NCBI RefSeq assembly: GCF_004348445.1
Contig: NZ_SMKV01000003.1
Coordinates: forward strand, 1-64,000
DNA from: Saccharopolyspora aridisoli
GTDB taxonomy: Bacteria; Actinomycetota; Actinomycetes; Mycobacteriales; Pseudonocardiaceae
Reading direction: 5' to 3'
Length of the DNA stretch: 64,000 nt
The translations under genes were made by a program, and so were the position numbers. The notes below the pieces were generated by a model, which searched no databases, had not been told where the DNA came from, and saw nothing but the letters and a program-made list of their open reading frames with translations. Within the stretch, counting starts at the first letter, position 1. Each line of letters starts with the position of its first letter. This document shows, piece after piece, positions 25,356-36,324 of this stretch.

Positions 25356-26009
25356 ATGACGGAGGCCAACGTCGCGTTGCCGTCCATGCGCGTTTCCTAC
25401 GAAGCCGGGGCGTTGAACGAGGATTCGCTCGCCGGCACTTGGCACGAGCAGCTGCAGCTGTGGTTCGACGAGGCCGTGGCGGCTGAACTGGTCGAGCCGA
25501 ACGCGATGGTGCTGGCCACCGCCGACCCGGAGGGCTTCCCGTCCTCGCGGACCGTGCTGTGCAAGGGCTTCGACGAGCGCGGCGTGGTGTTCTTCACCAA
25601 CTACACGTCGAACAAGAGCCACGACCTGAAGTCGACTCGCGTTGCCGCCGCGACGTTCCCGTGGCTGGGCTTGCAGCGCCAGGTCAACGTGCGCGGCGCG
25701 GTCGAGAAGGTCAGCTCCTCGGAGACCGCCGAGTACTGGGCGGAGCGCCCGCGCGGTTCGCAGCTGGGCGCTTGGGCGTCGCCGCAGTCGCGGGTGGTCA
25801 ACGGCCGCGAAGCGCTGGAGAACTCCCTCAACGGCATCGAGCGCCGCTTCGGCGAGGCCGAGAAGGTCCCGGTCCCGCCGCACTGGGGCGGCTGGCGGAT
25901 CCGCCCGGACTTCGTCGAGTTCTGGCAGGGACGTCCCGACCGGCTCCACGACCGGCTCCGCTTCCGCCGGACCGATGACACCTGGGCGGTCGACCGCCTC
26001 GCTCCCTGA
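25356..26009 (+). CDS. pdxH: Pyridoxamine 5'-phosphate oxidase
   Basis: This 217-residue FMN enzyme oxidises pyridoxamine/pyridoxine 5'-phosphate to PLP. Family segments include FPSSRTVLCKGFDERGVVFFTNYTSNKSHDL (FMN binding), RQVNVRGAVEKV, the substrate loop SRPRGSQLGAWAS-like region, and the C-terminal EFWQGRPDRLHDRLRFRR. The ATG at 25356 has GGGAGGAAGAGG immediately upstream. It is divergent from citA. PLP is the cofactor of serC nearby. Confidence 0.92.
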   Translation: MTEANVALPSMRVSYEAGALNEDSLAGTWHEQLQLWFDEAVAAELVEPNAMVLATADPEGFPSSRTVLCKGFDERGVVFFTNYTSNKSHDLKSTRVAAATFPWLGLQRQVNVRGAVEKVSSSETAEYWAERPRGSQLGAWASPQSRVVNGREALENSLNGIERRFGEAEKVPVPPHWGGWRIRPDFVEFWQGRPDRLHDRLRFRRTDDTWAVDRLAP

Positions 26010-26099
26010 GTGAGTCGCCGGGGAGTGGCGTAGAGCTCCGTCACACGGGCGGACGTCCAGTGGTCCTTTAGCTTCGCGAAGGACTACGCTCCGTCTTTC

Positions 26100-27392
26100 G
26101 TGCGGCAGAGCAGCGGAACCATTCCCCGGCGTAGCTTCAAGTCCTCGTTCAGCAAGGTCTTCATCGACACCAGACCGCTGCACTACCCGGCCTACCGACG
26201 GCTGTGGATCTCCAACATCGTCACCGCCGTCGGCGCCCAGTTCTCCGCCGTGGCCGTGCCCAAGCAGCTCTACGACCTCACTGGTTCCTCCTTCTACGTC
26301 GGGTTGGCGGGCATCTTCGGACTGGTCCCGCTGGTGGTGTTCGGCCTGTGGGGCGGCGCGATCGCCGATGCCGTGGACCGCCGCAAGCTGATGATCATCA
26401 CCAACGGCGGGCTCGCGGGAACCTCCGTGCTGCTGTGCCTGGTCGCCTTCGCCGGCATCCCGTCGGTGTGGCTGGTGCTGTTGCTCTTCGCGCTCCAGCA
26501 GACGTTCTTCGCGGTCAACTCGCCGACGCGGGCCGCCGCCGTCGCTCGGCTCATCCCCGCCCACCTGCTGCCGTCCGCGCAAGCCCTGGGCTCCACCGTC
26601 TTCCAGCTCGGCTCGATCGTCGGGCCGCTGCTGGCGGGAGTACTGCTGCCGCTGCTCGGGTTGTCCGTGCTGTACCTGGTGGACGCCATCGCGCTGTGCC
26701 TGGCGCTGTGGGCGGTGTTCCGGCTGCCCGCGCTGCCGCCGCGGGACGGTGCGCCGAAGAAGGCCGGCTTGCGCTCGGTGCTCGAGGGCTTCCGCTACCT
26801 CGGACTGCACGCCGTGCTGCTGGCGTCGTTCCTGCTGGACATCATCGCGATGGTCTTCGGCATGCCGCGCGCGTTGTTCCCGGAGATGGCCGAGCGCACC
26901 TTCGGCGACCCGCCCGGCGGCGGTGCCGCGCTCGGCTGGCTGTACGCGGCGATCCCGTTGGGCGCCTTCTGCTTCGGGGTGTTCTCCGGTTGGCTGCACC
27001 GCATCGCTCGGCACGGCGTCGGCGTGACGGTCGCCGTGCTGGCCTGGGGTGTGGCGATCATCGGCTTCGGCTTCGCCGACTCGCTGTGGCTGGCGGTGCT
27101 GTTCCTGGCGCTCGGGGGCGGGGCCGACCTGGTCAGCATGGTCTACCGGAGTTCGATCCTGCAGGCGGCGGCCACCGACGAGATGCGCGGCCGCATCCAA
27201 GGCGTGTTCACCGTCGTGGTCGCGGGCGGGCCGAGGCTGGCCGACACGCTGCACGGCCTGACCGGTGCCGCGCTGGGTACCGGACCAGCGGTGGTGATCG
27301 GGGGAGTGCTGGTCGTGCTCGCCGCCGCGCTGTCGGCCGTGGCCCTGCCCGCGTTCTGGAAGTACAAGGCCCCCACCGGTGACGACGCGTGA
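26100..27392 (+). CDS. MFS permease (EntS-like)
   Basis: This 430-residue permease has about twelve transmembrane segments and the MFS_3/EntS-type signatures YPAYRRLWISNIVTAVGAQ and GGAIADAVDRRK. It shares a group with the MFS gene at 14-15 kb, but the sequences differ clearly. It is probably a small-molecule exporter with unknown substrate. The GTG at 26100 lies 9 bp after TACGCT, with no ribosome-binding site. It stands alone between pdxH and the amino-acid permease. Confidence 0.75.
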   Translation: MRQSSGTIPRRSFKSSFSKVFIDTRPLHYPAYRRLWISNIVTAVGAQFSAVAVPKQLYDLTGSSFYVGLAGIFGLVPLVVFGLWGGAIADAVDRRKLMIITNGGLAGTSVLLCLVAFAGIPSVWLVLLLFALQQTFFAVNSPTRAAAVARLIPAHLLPSAQALGSTVFQLGSIVGPLLAGVLLPLLGLSVLYLVDAIALCLALWAVFRLPALPPRDGAPKKAGLRSVLEGFRYLGLHAVLLASFLLDIIAMVFGMPRALFPEMAERTFGDPPGGGAALGWLYAAIPLGAFCFGVFSGWLHRIARHGVGVTVAVLAWGVAIIGFGFADSLWLAVLFLALGGGADLVSMVYRSSILQAAATDEMRGRIQGVFTVVVAGGPRLADTLHGLTGAALGTGPAVVIGGVLVVLAAALSAVALPAFWKYKAPTGDDA

Positions 27393-27511
27393 GCTGACCG
27401 GGGCGGAGCGTGTTCGTTGGGCACTCCGCCACGCTTGCGCCACTCGCCGGAGTGCGTTTCGACCAGGGGCGGGCAGACAGTCGTCGAAGCCACCCTGCAC
27501 ACTTCTCCACC

Positions 27512-28903
27512 ATGGCCAACGAAACGACCGTTAATGCGCCCGGTGCGCACGAGCCTGGCCTCAAGAAGGTGATGGGCCCGAAACTGCTGCTCTTCTTCGT
27601 GGTGGGAGACATCCTCGGGACCACGATCTACTCGTTGACAGGGAAGGTCGCCGGCAAGGTCGGCGGGGCCCTGTGGGTTCCGTTCCTGGTCGCTTTCGTG
27701 GTCGCCTTCCTGACCGCGTTCAGCTACCTGGAGCTGGTCGGCAAGTACCCCCGCGCCGGTGGCGCCCCGCTGTACGTGCACAAGGCGTTCGGCATCCACT
27801 TCGTGACCTTCCTGATCGCCTTCGCGGTGATGTGCTCCGGCATCACCTCGGCTTCTTCTGCCGCGCAGGCGTTCAGCGGTGACTACCTGACGGGCATCTT
27901 CGGCGACGGCGTCGAGCCCTACTCGTGGATGGTGGCGCTCGGCTTCCTGCTGCTGCTCGCCGCGATCAACTTCCGCGGGGTCGGCGAGTCGGTGAAGATG
28001 AACGTCGTCCTGACGTGCGTGGAGCTGTCCGGTCTGGCGATCGTGATCGTCTTCGGCCTGATCGCGATCTTCGGTGGAAGCCACAGCGCCGACATCGCCC
28101 CGGACCCCAGCCGGCTGACGCAGTTCGACTCCGACACCTCGCCGCTGCTCGCGGTCACCTCGGCCACCGCGCTGGCGTTCTTCGCCATGGTCGGTTTCGA
28201 GGACTCGGTGAACATGGCGGAGGAGACCAAGGAGCCGTCGAAGAACTTCCCGCGCGCCCTGCTCCTGGGCATGGTCATCACCGCGACCATCTACCTGGTC
28301 ATCGCGGTGATCACCTCGACGCTGGTGCCGACAGCGGAGCTCGCCGAGTCCGATGGCCCGCTGCTGCTGGTGGTCAAGGCCGCGGCCCCGTGGTTCCCGC
28401 CGATCCTGTTCTCGCTGATCGCGCTGTTCGCGGTCACCAACACGGCGCTGATCAACATGCTGATGGCCAGCCGGTTGGTCTACGGCATGGCCAACGAGGG
28501 CGTCGTGCCGAGCGTGTTCGGCAAGGTGCACAAGGGTCGTCGCACCCCGTGGGTGTCGATCCTGTTCACCAGCATCATCGCGGTCATCCTGGTGAACTCG
28601 CTGGAGATCTCCGACCTGGGCAGCACCACGTCGCTGCTGCTGCTCGTGGTGTTCGCGGTGGTCAACATCGCGGTTCTGGTGCTGCGCAAGGACGAGGTGG
28701 AGCACGACCACTTCAAGGCCCCCACCTGGGTTCCCGTGCTAGGTGCGCTGACCTGCGCGTTCTTCGCCAGCCCGCTGTCCGGCCGGCCCGCCACGGAGTA
28801 CATCATCGCCGGGATCCTGCTGGGCATCGGCGCGATCTTCTGGTTGATCAACTACTTCGTGAAGGGCAAGAGGGACTTCGAAGCGGAGTCACTGAGCAAG
28901 TAG
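27512..28903 (+). CDS. APC-family amino acid permease
   Basis: This 463-residue membrane protein has about twelve transmembrane segments. FFVVGDILGTTIYSLTG at helix 1 is the broken-helix substrate site of the amino acid-polyamine-organocation family. FFAMVGFEDSVNMAEETKEPSKNFPRA is the characteristic helix-6/loop signature, and NMLMASRLVYGMANEGVVP follows. Substrate is not predictable. It is monocistronic as far as can be seen. Confidence 0.85.
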   Translation: MANETTVNAPGAHEPGLKKVMGPKLLLFFVVGDILGTTIYSLTGKVAGKVGGALWVPFLVAFVVAFLTAFSYLELVGKYPRAGGAPLYVHKAFGIHFVTFLIAFAVMCSGITSASSAAQAFSGDYLTGIFGDGVEPYSWMVALGFLLLLAAINFRGVGESVKMNVVLTCVELSGLAIVIVFGLIAIFGGSHSADIAPDPSRLTQFDSDTSPLLAVTSATALAFFAMVGFEDSVNMAEETKEPSKNFPRALLLGMVITATIYLVIAVITSTLVPTAELAESDGPLLLVVKAAAPWFPPILFSLIALFAVTNTALINMLMASRLVYGMANEGVVPSVFGKVHKGRRTPWVSILFTSIIAVILVNSLEISDLGSTTSLLLLVVFAVVNIAVLVLRKDEVEHDHFKAPTWVPVLGALTCAFFASPLSGRPATEYIIAGILLGIGAIFWLINYFVKGKRDFEAESLSK

Positions 28904-28980
28904 GAATCGCACGTTCGACGAGGCGGTCCGGGACGCTGTTCGCGGTGTCCGGGGCCGCCTCGTGGTCGTACAGTGGCGGA

Positions 28981-29907
28981 GTGCATGATCCTCTTCCCGC
29001 CACCGGACGGCAGTTCGAGATCAGCTCGGGGACCGCGAGTGCGGTCATCACCGAGTTCGGCGCCGCGCTGCGAGCCTTCACCGTCGACGGTGTGCCGCAC
29101 ACCGAGACCTTCGACGCCGACCGGATCCCGCCGTCGGCCGCCGGCGGCGTGCTGGTGCCGTGGCCGAACCGGGTCGCAGACGGGCGCTGGGCGCTCGACG
29201 GTGAACCGCAGCAGCTGGCGCTGACCGAGCCCGACCGCAGCAACGCCATCCACGGACTGCTGCGGCACGAGCCGTGGGCGATCGTCGAGCACACCGACTC
29301 CGCCGTGGTGCTGCAGGCGACCATCTCGCCGCGTCCGGGCTGGCCGGTGCCGCTGCTGACCTCCATCGGCTACGCCCTCGACGGCGACGGCCTCACCGTG
29401 ACCCACACCGTGGAGAACCTGGGTGGGCGCGCGGTTCCCTTCGGGATCGGAGTGCACCCGTACCCGCGCGCGGGCAACGTCGAGACCGACGAGTGCACGC
29501 TGCGCCTGGCCGCCTCCACGGTGCTGCCGGTGGACGCCGACCGGCTGCTGCCGGCCCGGCCGCCGCGCGCCCTGCAGGGCGATGAGGTCGACTTCCGCAC
29601 CGGTCGCCGTCTCGCCGGCGTCTGGCTCGACACCGCGTTCGGCGGCGCGGCCCCGGCTCCCGACGACCCGGCCGGTCTCGTCCGCCACTCGCTGACCGGA
29701 CCCGACGGTCACGGTGTCCAGCTGTGGGCCGATCCGGTCTTCAAGTGGGTCCAGGTCTACACGGCCGAGGACTTCCCCGAACGAGGTCGTGCCATCGCCA
29801 TCGAACCGATGACGTGCCCGCCTGACGCCCTCAACTCAGGTACCGACCTCATCACCCTCCAACCGGGCGAGGCCTGGACGGCCCACTGGGGTCTCAAGCG
29901 CCTCTGA
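28981..29907 (+). CDS. Aldose 1-epimerase family protein
   Basis: This 308-residue galactose-mutarotase-fold protein interconverts sugar anomers or acts on a related phosphosugar. The typical landmarks are PWPNRVADGRW, NAIHGLLRHEPW, a second active-site His in GIGVHPYPR and a Glu in AIEPMTCPPDALN. The GTG at 28981 was chosen because TACAGT ends exactly 6 bp upstream (leaderless pattern) and the family N-terminus begins just after. Confidence 0.85.
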   Translation: MHDPLPATGRQFEISSGTASAVITEFGAALRAFTVDGVPHTETFDADRIPPSAAGGVLVPWPNRVADGRWALDGEPQQLALTEPDRSNAIHGLLRHEPWAIVEHTDSAVVLQATISPRPGWPVPLLTSIGYALDGDGLTVTHTVENLGGRAVPFGIGVHPYPRAGNVETDECTLRLAASTVLPVDADRLLPARPPRALQGDEVDFRTGRRLAGVWLDTAFGGAAPAPDDPAGLVRHSLTGPDGHGVQLWADPVFKWVQVYTAEDFPERGRAIAIEPMTCPPDALNSGTDLITLQPGEAWTAHWGLKRL

Positions 29908-30067
29908 CCTGCGCACGCATCTGATTCCCGGGGAAGTCGGCCTCCGATTTCCGCTGAGAACGAAACCCTGGTTCCCACTGGATTCGGTCCCCCGAGATCC
30001 GCCCAAATCGGGTCCAGCCCAGGGGCAGGCGGGTGGGCTCCGTGCTGGGTGGGACCGAGTTGGTGGG

Positions 30068-31210
30068 TCAGGCCTTGGTGAGGTGGCGAGCGAGGACGAC
30101 GCGCTGGATCTGGTTGGTGCCCTCGAAGATCTGCAGGACCTTGGCCTCACGCATGTAGCGCTCGGCGGGGAAGTCGCGGGTGTAGCCCGCGCCGCCGAGC
30201 ACCTGGACCGCGTCGGTGGTGACCTTCATGGCGGCGTCGGTGGCCACCAGCTTCGCCACCGACGCCTGCTCGCCGAAAGGCAATCCCGCGTCGCGGCGCC
30301 GGGCGCCGTCGAGGTACATCGCGCGGGCTGAGTGGACGGCCGCGGACATGTCAGCCAGCAGGAACTCGATGCCCTGGAACTCGATGATCGGCTGCCCGAA
30401 CTGCTCGCGCTGCTTCGCGTAGTCGACCGCGAGGTCCAGCGCGGCCTGGGCGAGGCCCACCGCGCAGGCGGCGATGCCCAGACGACCGGAGTCGAGCGCG
30501 CACAGCGCGATCTTGAGGCCGTCGCCTTCCTCGCCGATCAGCCGCTCGGCCGGGACGCGGGCGTCCTCGAAGTGCAGGGGCGTCGTGGGTGACCCGGTGA
30601 GTCCCATCTTGCGCTCGGGTGGTCCCGCCGTCAGGCCTGAGGTCGCGGAGTCCACCAGCAGGCAGCTGATGCCTCGCGCGCCGTCGCCGGTGCGGGCCAT
30701 CAGCGTGTAGAAGTCCGCCTCGCTGCCGTGGGTGATCCACGCCTTCTGCCCGTTGATCGCGTACTCGTCGCCGGTCCGCTCGGCGCGGGTGCTCAGCGCG
30801 GCGGCGTCGGAGCCGGCGTGCGGTTCGGACAGCGCGTAGGCGCCCAGCGTCGAGCCGCCGATCATCTCCGGGAGCCACCGCTCCCGCTGCTCGGCGGTGC
30901 CGAAGTGGGCGAGCGGGAAGCAGCTCATGGTGTGCACCGACAGGCTCACGCCGACCGTCATCCAGGCGCTGCTGATCTCCTCCAGGACCTGCAGGTACAC
31001 CTCGTACGGCTGGGAACCGCCCCCGTGCTCCTCGGGGTAGGGCAGACCGAGCAGCCCGGCGTCGCCGAGCAGGCGGAAGGCGTCGCGCGGGAACTTCCCG
31101 GCGGCTTCGTCCTCGGCGGCGCGGCCGGCGAGCTCGTCGCGGGCGATCTCGCGGGTCAACGCGAGCAGATCAGCGGCTTCCTGCGTCGGAAGCAGGCGGT
31201 CAACGGTCAT
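30068..31210 (-). CDS. Acyl-CoA dehydrogenase
   Basis: This 380-residue FAD enzyme introduces a 2,3-double bond into an acyl-CoA. ALSEPHAGSDAA and the WITHGSEAD segment match the FAD/substrate signatures. E363 in QIFEGTNQIQR is the catalytic base, as in short- and medium-chain members. GGGAGCG precedes the ATG at 31210. It is divergent from a TetR gene, with several CAGTAC repeats in between, so it is a probable TetR target in fatty-acid, branched-chain or related acyl-CoA degradation. Confidence 0.88.
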   Translation of the reverse strand: MTVDRLLPTQEAADLLALTREIARDELAGRAAEDEAAGKFPRDAFRLLGDAGLLGLPYPEEHGGGSQPYEVYLQVLEEISSAWMTVGVSLSVHTMSCFPLAHFGTAEQRERWLPEMIGGSTLGAYALSEPHAGSDAAALSTRAERTGDEYAINGQKAWITHGSEADFYTLMARTGDGARGISCLLVDSATSGLTAGPPERKMGLTGSPTTPLHFEDARVPAERLIGEEGDGLKIALCALDSGRLGIAACAVGLAQAALDLAVDYAKQREQFGQPIIEFQGIEFLLADMSAAVHSARAMYLDGARRRDAGLPFGEQASVAKLVATDAAMKVTTDAVQVLGGAGYTRDFPAERYMREAKVLQIFEGTNQIQRVVLARHLTKA

Positions 31211-31248
31211 GGCGCGCTCCCGAGGTCCAGTGTGCGTACCGGGCTGTC

Positions 31249-31286
31249 GTACTGAATCAGTACTGTAGGCGGTACTGCAGTACTGT
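31249..31286. promoter_or_regulatory. Palindromic operator array between ACAD and TetR
   Basis: GTACTGAATCAGTAC (31249-31263, perfect 7-1-7 dyad) and GTACTGCAGTAC (31272-31283, perfect palindrome) lie between the divergent genes. The 8-mer CAGTACTG occurs at 31259-31266 and 31279-31286. This is the likely binding site of the adjacent TetR. Confidence 0.7.
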
Positions 31287-31334
31287 GAAAAGGTCTGCTC
31301 GGAGGATTCAGAATCCTGTGGCAGGCTTCTCCCG

Positions 31335-31952
31335 ATGAGCACCTCCCGAGCCGAGCGGGCGCTGAACCCCAGGCGAGCCGAACTCCTGGGCCGGCTTCGC
31401 GATCTGTTCCTGGCCGAGGGGTTCGCGCACTTCACCCTCGACGACCTGGCCAGTCGGCTGCACTGCTCGAAATCGACCCTCTACACGCTGGCCGGGAGCA
31501 AGGAGCAGCTCGCGGTCCGCGTCGTGGCGCACTACTTCAAGAGCGCCACCGAGGACATCGAGCGCCGCGCCGAGGTCGCCGACGACCCGCGGGAGAAGGT
31601 GCGCGCCTACCTCGACGCCGCCGCCGAAGCGCTGCGACCGGCGTCGCGTGAGTTCATCAACGACATGGGTGCCAACCTCGCGACCCGCGCCACCTACGAG
31701 GCCAACGCGGGCGCTGCCGCGGAGCGGTTGCGCGGTCTCATCGCCGAAGGCGTGCGGCAAGGAGTGTTCCGCGAGGTGCACGCGGGTTTCGTCGGCGAGA
31801 TGGTCGGCCGCACCATCGCCGGCATCCAGCGCGGTGAGATCGGCGAGCGCACCGGGCTGTCCGACGCCGCCGCGTTCGCCGCGCTGTCGCAGTTCCTCCT
31901 GGGCGGACTTGCCCAGGAGAAGTCCCCTTCGGACACAGTGGAGGAAAATTGA
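31335..31952 (+). CDS. TetR-family regulator
   Basis: This 205-residue regulator has an N-terminal helix-turn-helix (FAHFTLDDLASRLHCSKSTLYTLAGSKEQL) and an all-helical ligand domain. The palindromic array upstream suggests that it represses itself and the divergent acyl-CoA dehydrogenase. Its stop overlaps the next start (TTGA), coupling it to the sugar-kinase gene. Confidence 0.88.
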   Translation: MSTSRAERALNPRRAELLGRLRDLFLAEGFAHFTLDDLASRLHCSKSTLYTLAGSKEQLAVRVVAHYFKSATEDIERRAEVADDPREKVRAYLDAAAEALRPASREFINDMGANLATRATYEANAGAAAERLRGLIAEGVRQGVFREVHAGFVGEMVGRTIAGIQRGEIGERTGLSDAAAFAALSQFLLGGLAQEKSPSDTVEEN

Positions 31953-32878
31953 TCGTCATCGGCGGTGAGGCCCTGGTCGACCTCGTGCCGGATCCGTCCA
32001 CCCCGGACGGAGAACTCGGCCCGCTGCACCCACTGCTCGGAGGCGGGCCCTACAACGTGGCCATCGCGCTGGGCAGGCTCGGCGTGCCCGCCGCGTTCTA
32101 CGCGAAGCTGTCCACCGACCAGTTCGGCGACCGCATGCTGCAACGGCTCATCGAGTCCGAAGTGGACATATCCCTGGTCCAGCGCGGTCCGGAGCCCACG
32201 ACGCTCGCCGTGGTCGGGCTCGAGGCCAACGGCTCGGCCCGCTACAGCTTCCACACCGAAGGCACCGCCGCGCGTTTCGTCGCCGACCAGCCGCTTCCGG
32301 ACGGCACGACCGCGTTGTGCCTGGGCACGCTGGGCATGGTGCTCGAACCCGGCGCCACCGCGTACGAGAAGGTGCTGTTCCGCGAGGCCGAGCGAGGCGT
32401 GTTCATCGCGCTCGATCCCAACATCCGCGCCGACCTCATCGCCGACGCGGACGCCTACCGGGCGCGTTTCTCCTCCTGGTTGCCCTCGGTCGGGCTGCTC
32501 AAGGTCTCCGACGACGACGCGGAGTGGCTCGCCCCGGGACGCGATGTGGTCGAAGCGGCCCGCGAGTGGCAGGCGCGCGGGCCGGCGGCGGTGGTGCTGA
32601 CCAGGGGTGCCGACGGGCTCACCGCGGTCACCGCCGACGGCGTGGTCACGGTGCCCGGCCGGGAGGTCGAGGTCGCCGACACCATCGGCGCCGGCGACAC
32701 CGTGCAGGCGGCGCTGCTGGCGTGGCTCCACCGCAACGGCGCGCTGGCCCCGGCGGAGGTCCGCGCTCTGGACGCGCGGCAGTGGGAGCAGGCCCTGTCG
32801 TTCGCCGCCGCGGCGGCGGCGGTCACCGTTTCGCGTCCGGGAGCCGAACCGCCGTGGTCGGCGGAGCTGGACGCGTGA
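31949..32878 (+). CDS. PfkB-family carbohydrate kinase
   Basis: This 309-residue ribokinase-like enzyme phosphorylates a sugar or nucleoside with ATP. The first PfkB signature is GGGPYNVAIALGRLG. The second, ADTIGAGDTVQAALLA, carries the catalytic Asp and anion hole. The start is TTG at 31949, immediately after GTGGAGGAAAA, and overlaps the TetR stop. Members of this length and motif set include fructokinases. The functional link to the acyl-CoA dehydrogenase regulon is not obvious. Confidence 0.85.
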   Translation: MIVIGGEALVDLVPDPSTPDGELGPLHPLLGGGPYNVAIALGRLGVPAAFYAKLSTDQFGDRMLQRLIESEVDISLVQRGPEPTTLAVVGLEANGSARYSFHTEGTAARFVADQPLPDGTTALCLGTLGMVLEPGATAYEKVLFREAERGVFIALDPNIRADLIADADAYRARFSSWLPSVGLLKVSDDDAEWLAPGRDVVEAAREWQARGPAAVVLTRGADGLTAVTADGVVTVPGREVEVADTIGAGDTVQAALLAWLHRNGALAPAEVRALDARQWEQALSFAAAAAAVTVSRPGAEPPWSAELDA

Positions 32879-33258
32879 TCGGAATCCATCCGGTGGTATT
32901 CGAACACGCCCCGTGAGCTCAGTGCTGTGACTGCGGAAGACCGAATCCGGATTAGACCGTTCGGCTTTCACTCGTGGTCACGATGGTGGTGTCAAGCGGT
33001 GGCGGAGCGTCGACATCGGCGCTCCGTCTACCGGCAAGTGTGATGTGATCGTGGTCCCACCTGCAAGAAAGAGGAAACGCGATTGCTGCGCGGGGACCCT
33101 CTAGCGGTCTAGCGTGACTACTGACAGGACCCCAACGGGGTGGTGCTGCGACGGTTCGGACACCCCGACCGGAGCGCGGGCGACATCGAGCCCTGCCGCT
33201 TGGCTGGGCAATCGCGGTCGTCATCACGCACCCCTTGACGAGCGCGAGAGGTTCCCGA
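32879..33258. other. gltA upstream region
   Basis: A 380-bp gap with no convincing gene. TAGCGT at about 33108 follows TTGCTG and could be part of the gltA promoter. A hairpin of 7 bp (CGGGGTG/CACCCCG, about 33133-33166) lies in the likely leader. Nothing else was recognised. Confidence 0.4.
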
Positions 33259-34563
<1,305 letters not shown>

Positions 34564-34612
34564 TCTGAATCGTTACCTAAATCAAGTCTGGAGGCCAAGC
34601 CTCCGACCACGC

Positions 34613-34660
34613 GAAGGGCCCCGGAGAGCCAGGCCACCAAGGCCGGCCCCGGGGCCCTTC
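34613..34660 (+). terminator. gltA terminator
   Basis: Arms 34613-34624 and 34649-34660 (GAAGGGCCCCGG and its complement) pair perfectly over 12 bp around a 24-base loop that itself contains short complementary GGCC segments. Confidence 0.75.
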
Positions 34661-34752
34661 TGCACCTCACCCCCAAACCCGCTGCAGGAACCCGGATCAC
34701 CGCCGTGATCAGGCGACGGAGCACGGCGGTGGTCGGGGAGAGCTGGGGTGGG

Positions 34753-36324
34753 TCAGGGTTCGATCCCTGCCAGGGCTCTGGTGACGAGGTTCTCGACCTG
34801 GGGGAGGGCTGCGGCGCGTTGGGTGGGGTCGAGGCCCAAGCGGGATCGGCGGTCGAGGACGTCGTCCGCGTCGAGGGCGCCTTCGTGGCGGACCGCCCAG
34901 AGGACTTCGGCGGCGGTGAGGTGGAGGCCCTCCGCCACCGGTTCGGCCAGGTCCTGGTCGAACTCGGTCAGGGCCGCGACGCGGGCGGCTTCGGTGCCGT
35001 ACTTGGCGACGAGGGTGGCGGGAGCCTCGATGTCGGTGAGATGGCGTCGAGGGGCCGCGCCGACCAGCGCGATCTCGCTGGTCCGCGAAGGCCCGGCAGA
35101 CAGGCCGCGGGAACCCACCGCGGTGTTCACTGCGTCGGCGGCCATCTTCCGGTAGGTCGTGAGCTCGCCGCCGATGACCGTGACGACCCCTTCCTCCGAC
35201 GTGAGCACCGCGTGGTGGCGGGAGAGGTCGGCGGAGTCCTTGCCGTCCTGCTGGAGCAGCGGCCGGAGACCGGCGAACGAGCCGAAGACGTTGTCGCGGG
35301 TCAACGGCACGCCCAGGACGTCGCGGAACCCGGCCAGCAGGAAGTCCACATCGGACTTGGGCGCCTCCGGCACGGCCGGGATCGGTCCGGGCGCCGGTTC
35401 GTCGGTCAGCCCGAGGATCGCGCGGCCGTCGGGCAGCGGGATCAGCCGCAGGAACCGTCCCGGTTCGCCTGACAACGGCGCGGCGACGGCTGTTCCGGCG
35501 ACCCCGGCGGCGTCGGCGTCGACCACCAGGTGCGATCCGCGCGACGGGCTCAGCCGAACCTCCGGCACGAGGTCACCGGCCCACACGCCCGCGGCGTTGA
35601 CCACCGCCCGCGCGCGGATCCGCAGCGACTCGTCGCTGCGCGCGTCCACCAGGTCGGCACCGGCGCCGTCGAGGGACGTCACCGCGCAGCGGGTGAGTAT
35701 GCGCGCGCCGAACCCGGCCGCCGTGCGCGCGAGCGCCACCACCAGCCGCGCGTCGTCGACCAGCTGCCCGTCGAAGCTCAGCAGGCCACCGCGCAGCCCG
35801 GCCGGGCGAAGGCCGGGGACCAGCGCGAGCGCTTCGGCCGAAGGAATCCTCCTGGGCGACGGCAGGACGTCGGACGGCGTCCGCGCCGCGCGCCGGAGCG
35901 CGTCGCCGGCCCGCAGGCCCGCGTGCAGGACGACCTCCTGGCGGCGCGACACCCCTTCGCGCAGGGGGATGAGCTGTGGCAGCGGGCGGACCAGGTGCGG
36001 GGCCGTGCGGGTCATGAGCACGTTGCGCTCGGTCGCGCTCTCCCGCGCCAGCGCGATGTCGCCGTGCGCGAGGTGGCGCAGCCCTCCGTGCACGAGCTTG
36101 CTGGACCATCGAGAAGTTCCCCACGCGAGGTCCTCGGCTTCCACCAGCACCACCGACAGTCCCCTCGCCGCTGCGTCGAGGGCGACCCCGGAGCCGGTGA
36201 CGCCACCACCGACGACGAGCAGGTCGGCTTCCTGCTCCGCCGCCGCTTGCAGGTCGGTTCGCAGTCGGGCGGAGTTCAGCGAGGTGGCGCGCAGCGAACC
36301 GGCGGGCAGCGGCGTGGTGATCAT
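34753..36324 (-). CDS. glpD: Glycerol-3-phosphate dehydrogenase (FAD)
   Basis: This 523-residue FAD enzyme oxidises sn-glycerol 3-phosphate to DHAP at the membrane. The dinucleotide fold is VVGGGVTGSGVALDAAARG (from residue 37). WGTSRWSSKLVHGGLRHL and GGELTTYRKMA are GlpD signatures, and the C-terminal helical domain is complete. AAGGAG precedes the ATG at 36324. The start overlaps the TetR stop (ATGA), so the two form an operon. The arrangement glpD-TetR-flavoprotein matches M. tuberculosis Rv2249c-Rv2251. Confidence 0.92.
   Translation of the reverse strand: MITTPLPAGSLRATSLNSARLRTDLQAAAEQEADLLVVGGGVTGSGVALDAAARGLSVVLVEAEDLAWGTSRWSSKLVHGGLRHLAHGDIALARESATERNVLMTRTAPHLVRPLPQLIPLREGVSRRQEVVLHAGLRAGDALRRAARTPSDVLPSPRRIPSAEALALVPGLRPAGLRGGLLSFDGQLVDDARLVVALARTAAGFGARILTRCAVTSLDGAGADLVDARSDESLRIRARAVVNAAGVWAGDLVPEVRLSPSRGSHLVVDADAAGVAGTAVAAPLSGEPGRFLRLIPLPDGRAILGLTDEPAPGPIPAVPEAPKSDVDFLLAGFRDVLGVPLTRDNVFGSFAGLRPLLQQDGKDSADLSRHHAVLTSEEGVVTVIGGELTTYRKMAADAVNTAVGSRGLSAGPSRTSEIALVGAAPRRHLTDIEAPATLVAKYGTEAARVAALTEFDQDLAEPVAEGLHLTAAEVLWAVRHEGALDADDVLDRRSRLGLDPTQRAAALPQVENLVTRALAGIEP

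Noticed and set aside
34745-34775. tRNA-like T-arm (GGGTTCGATCCCTGCC)
   Set aside because: It is the 3' end of glpD. No acceptor, D or anticodon arm can be folded around it.
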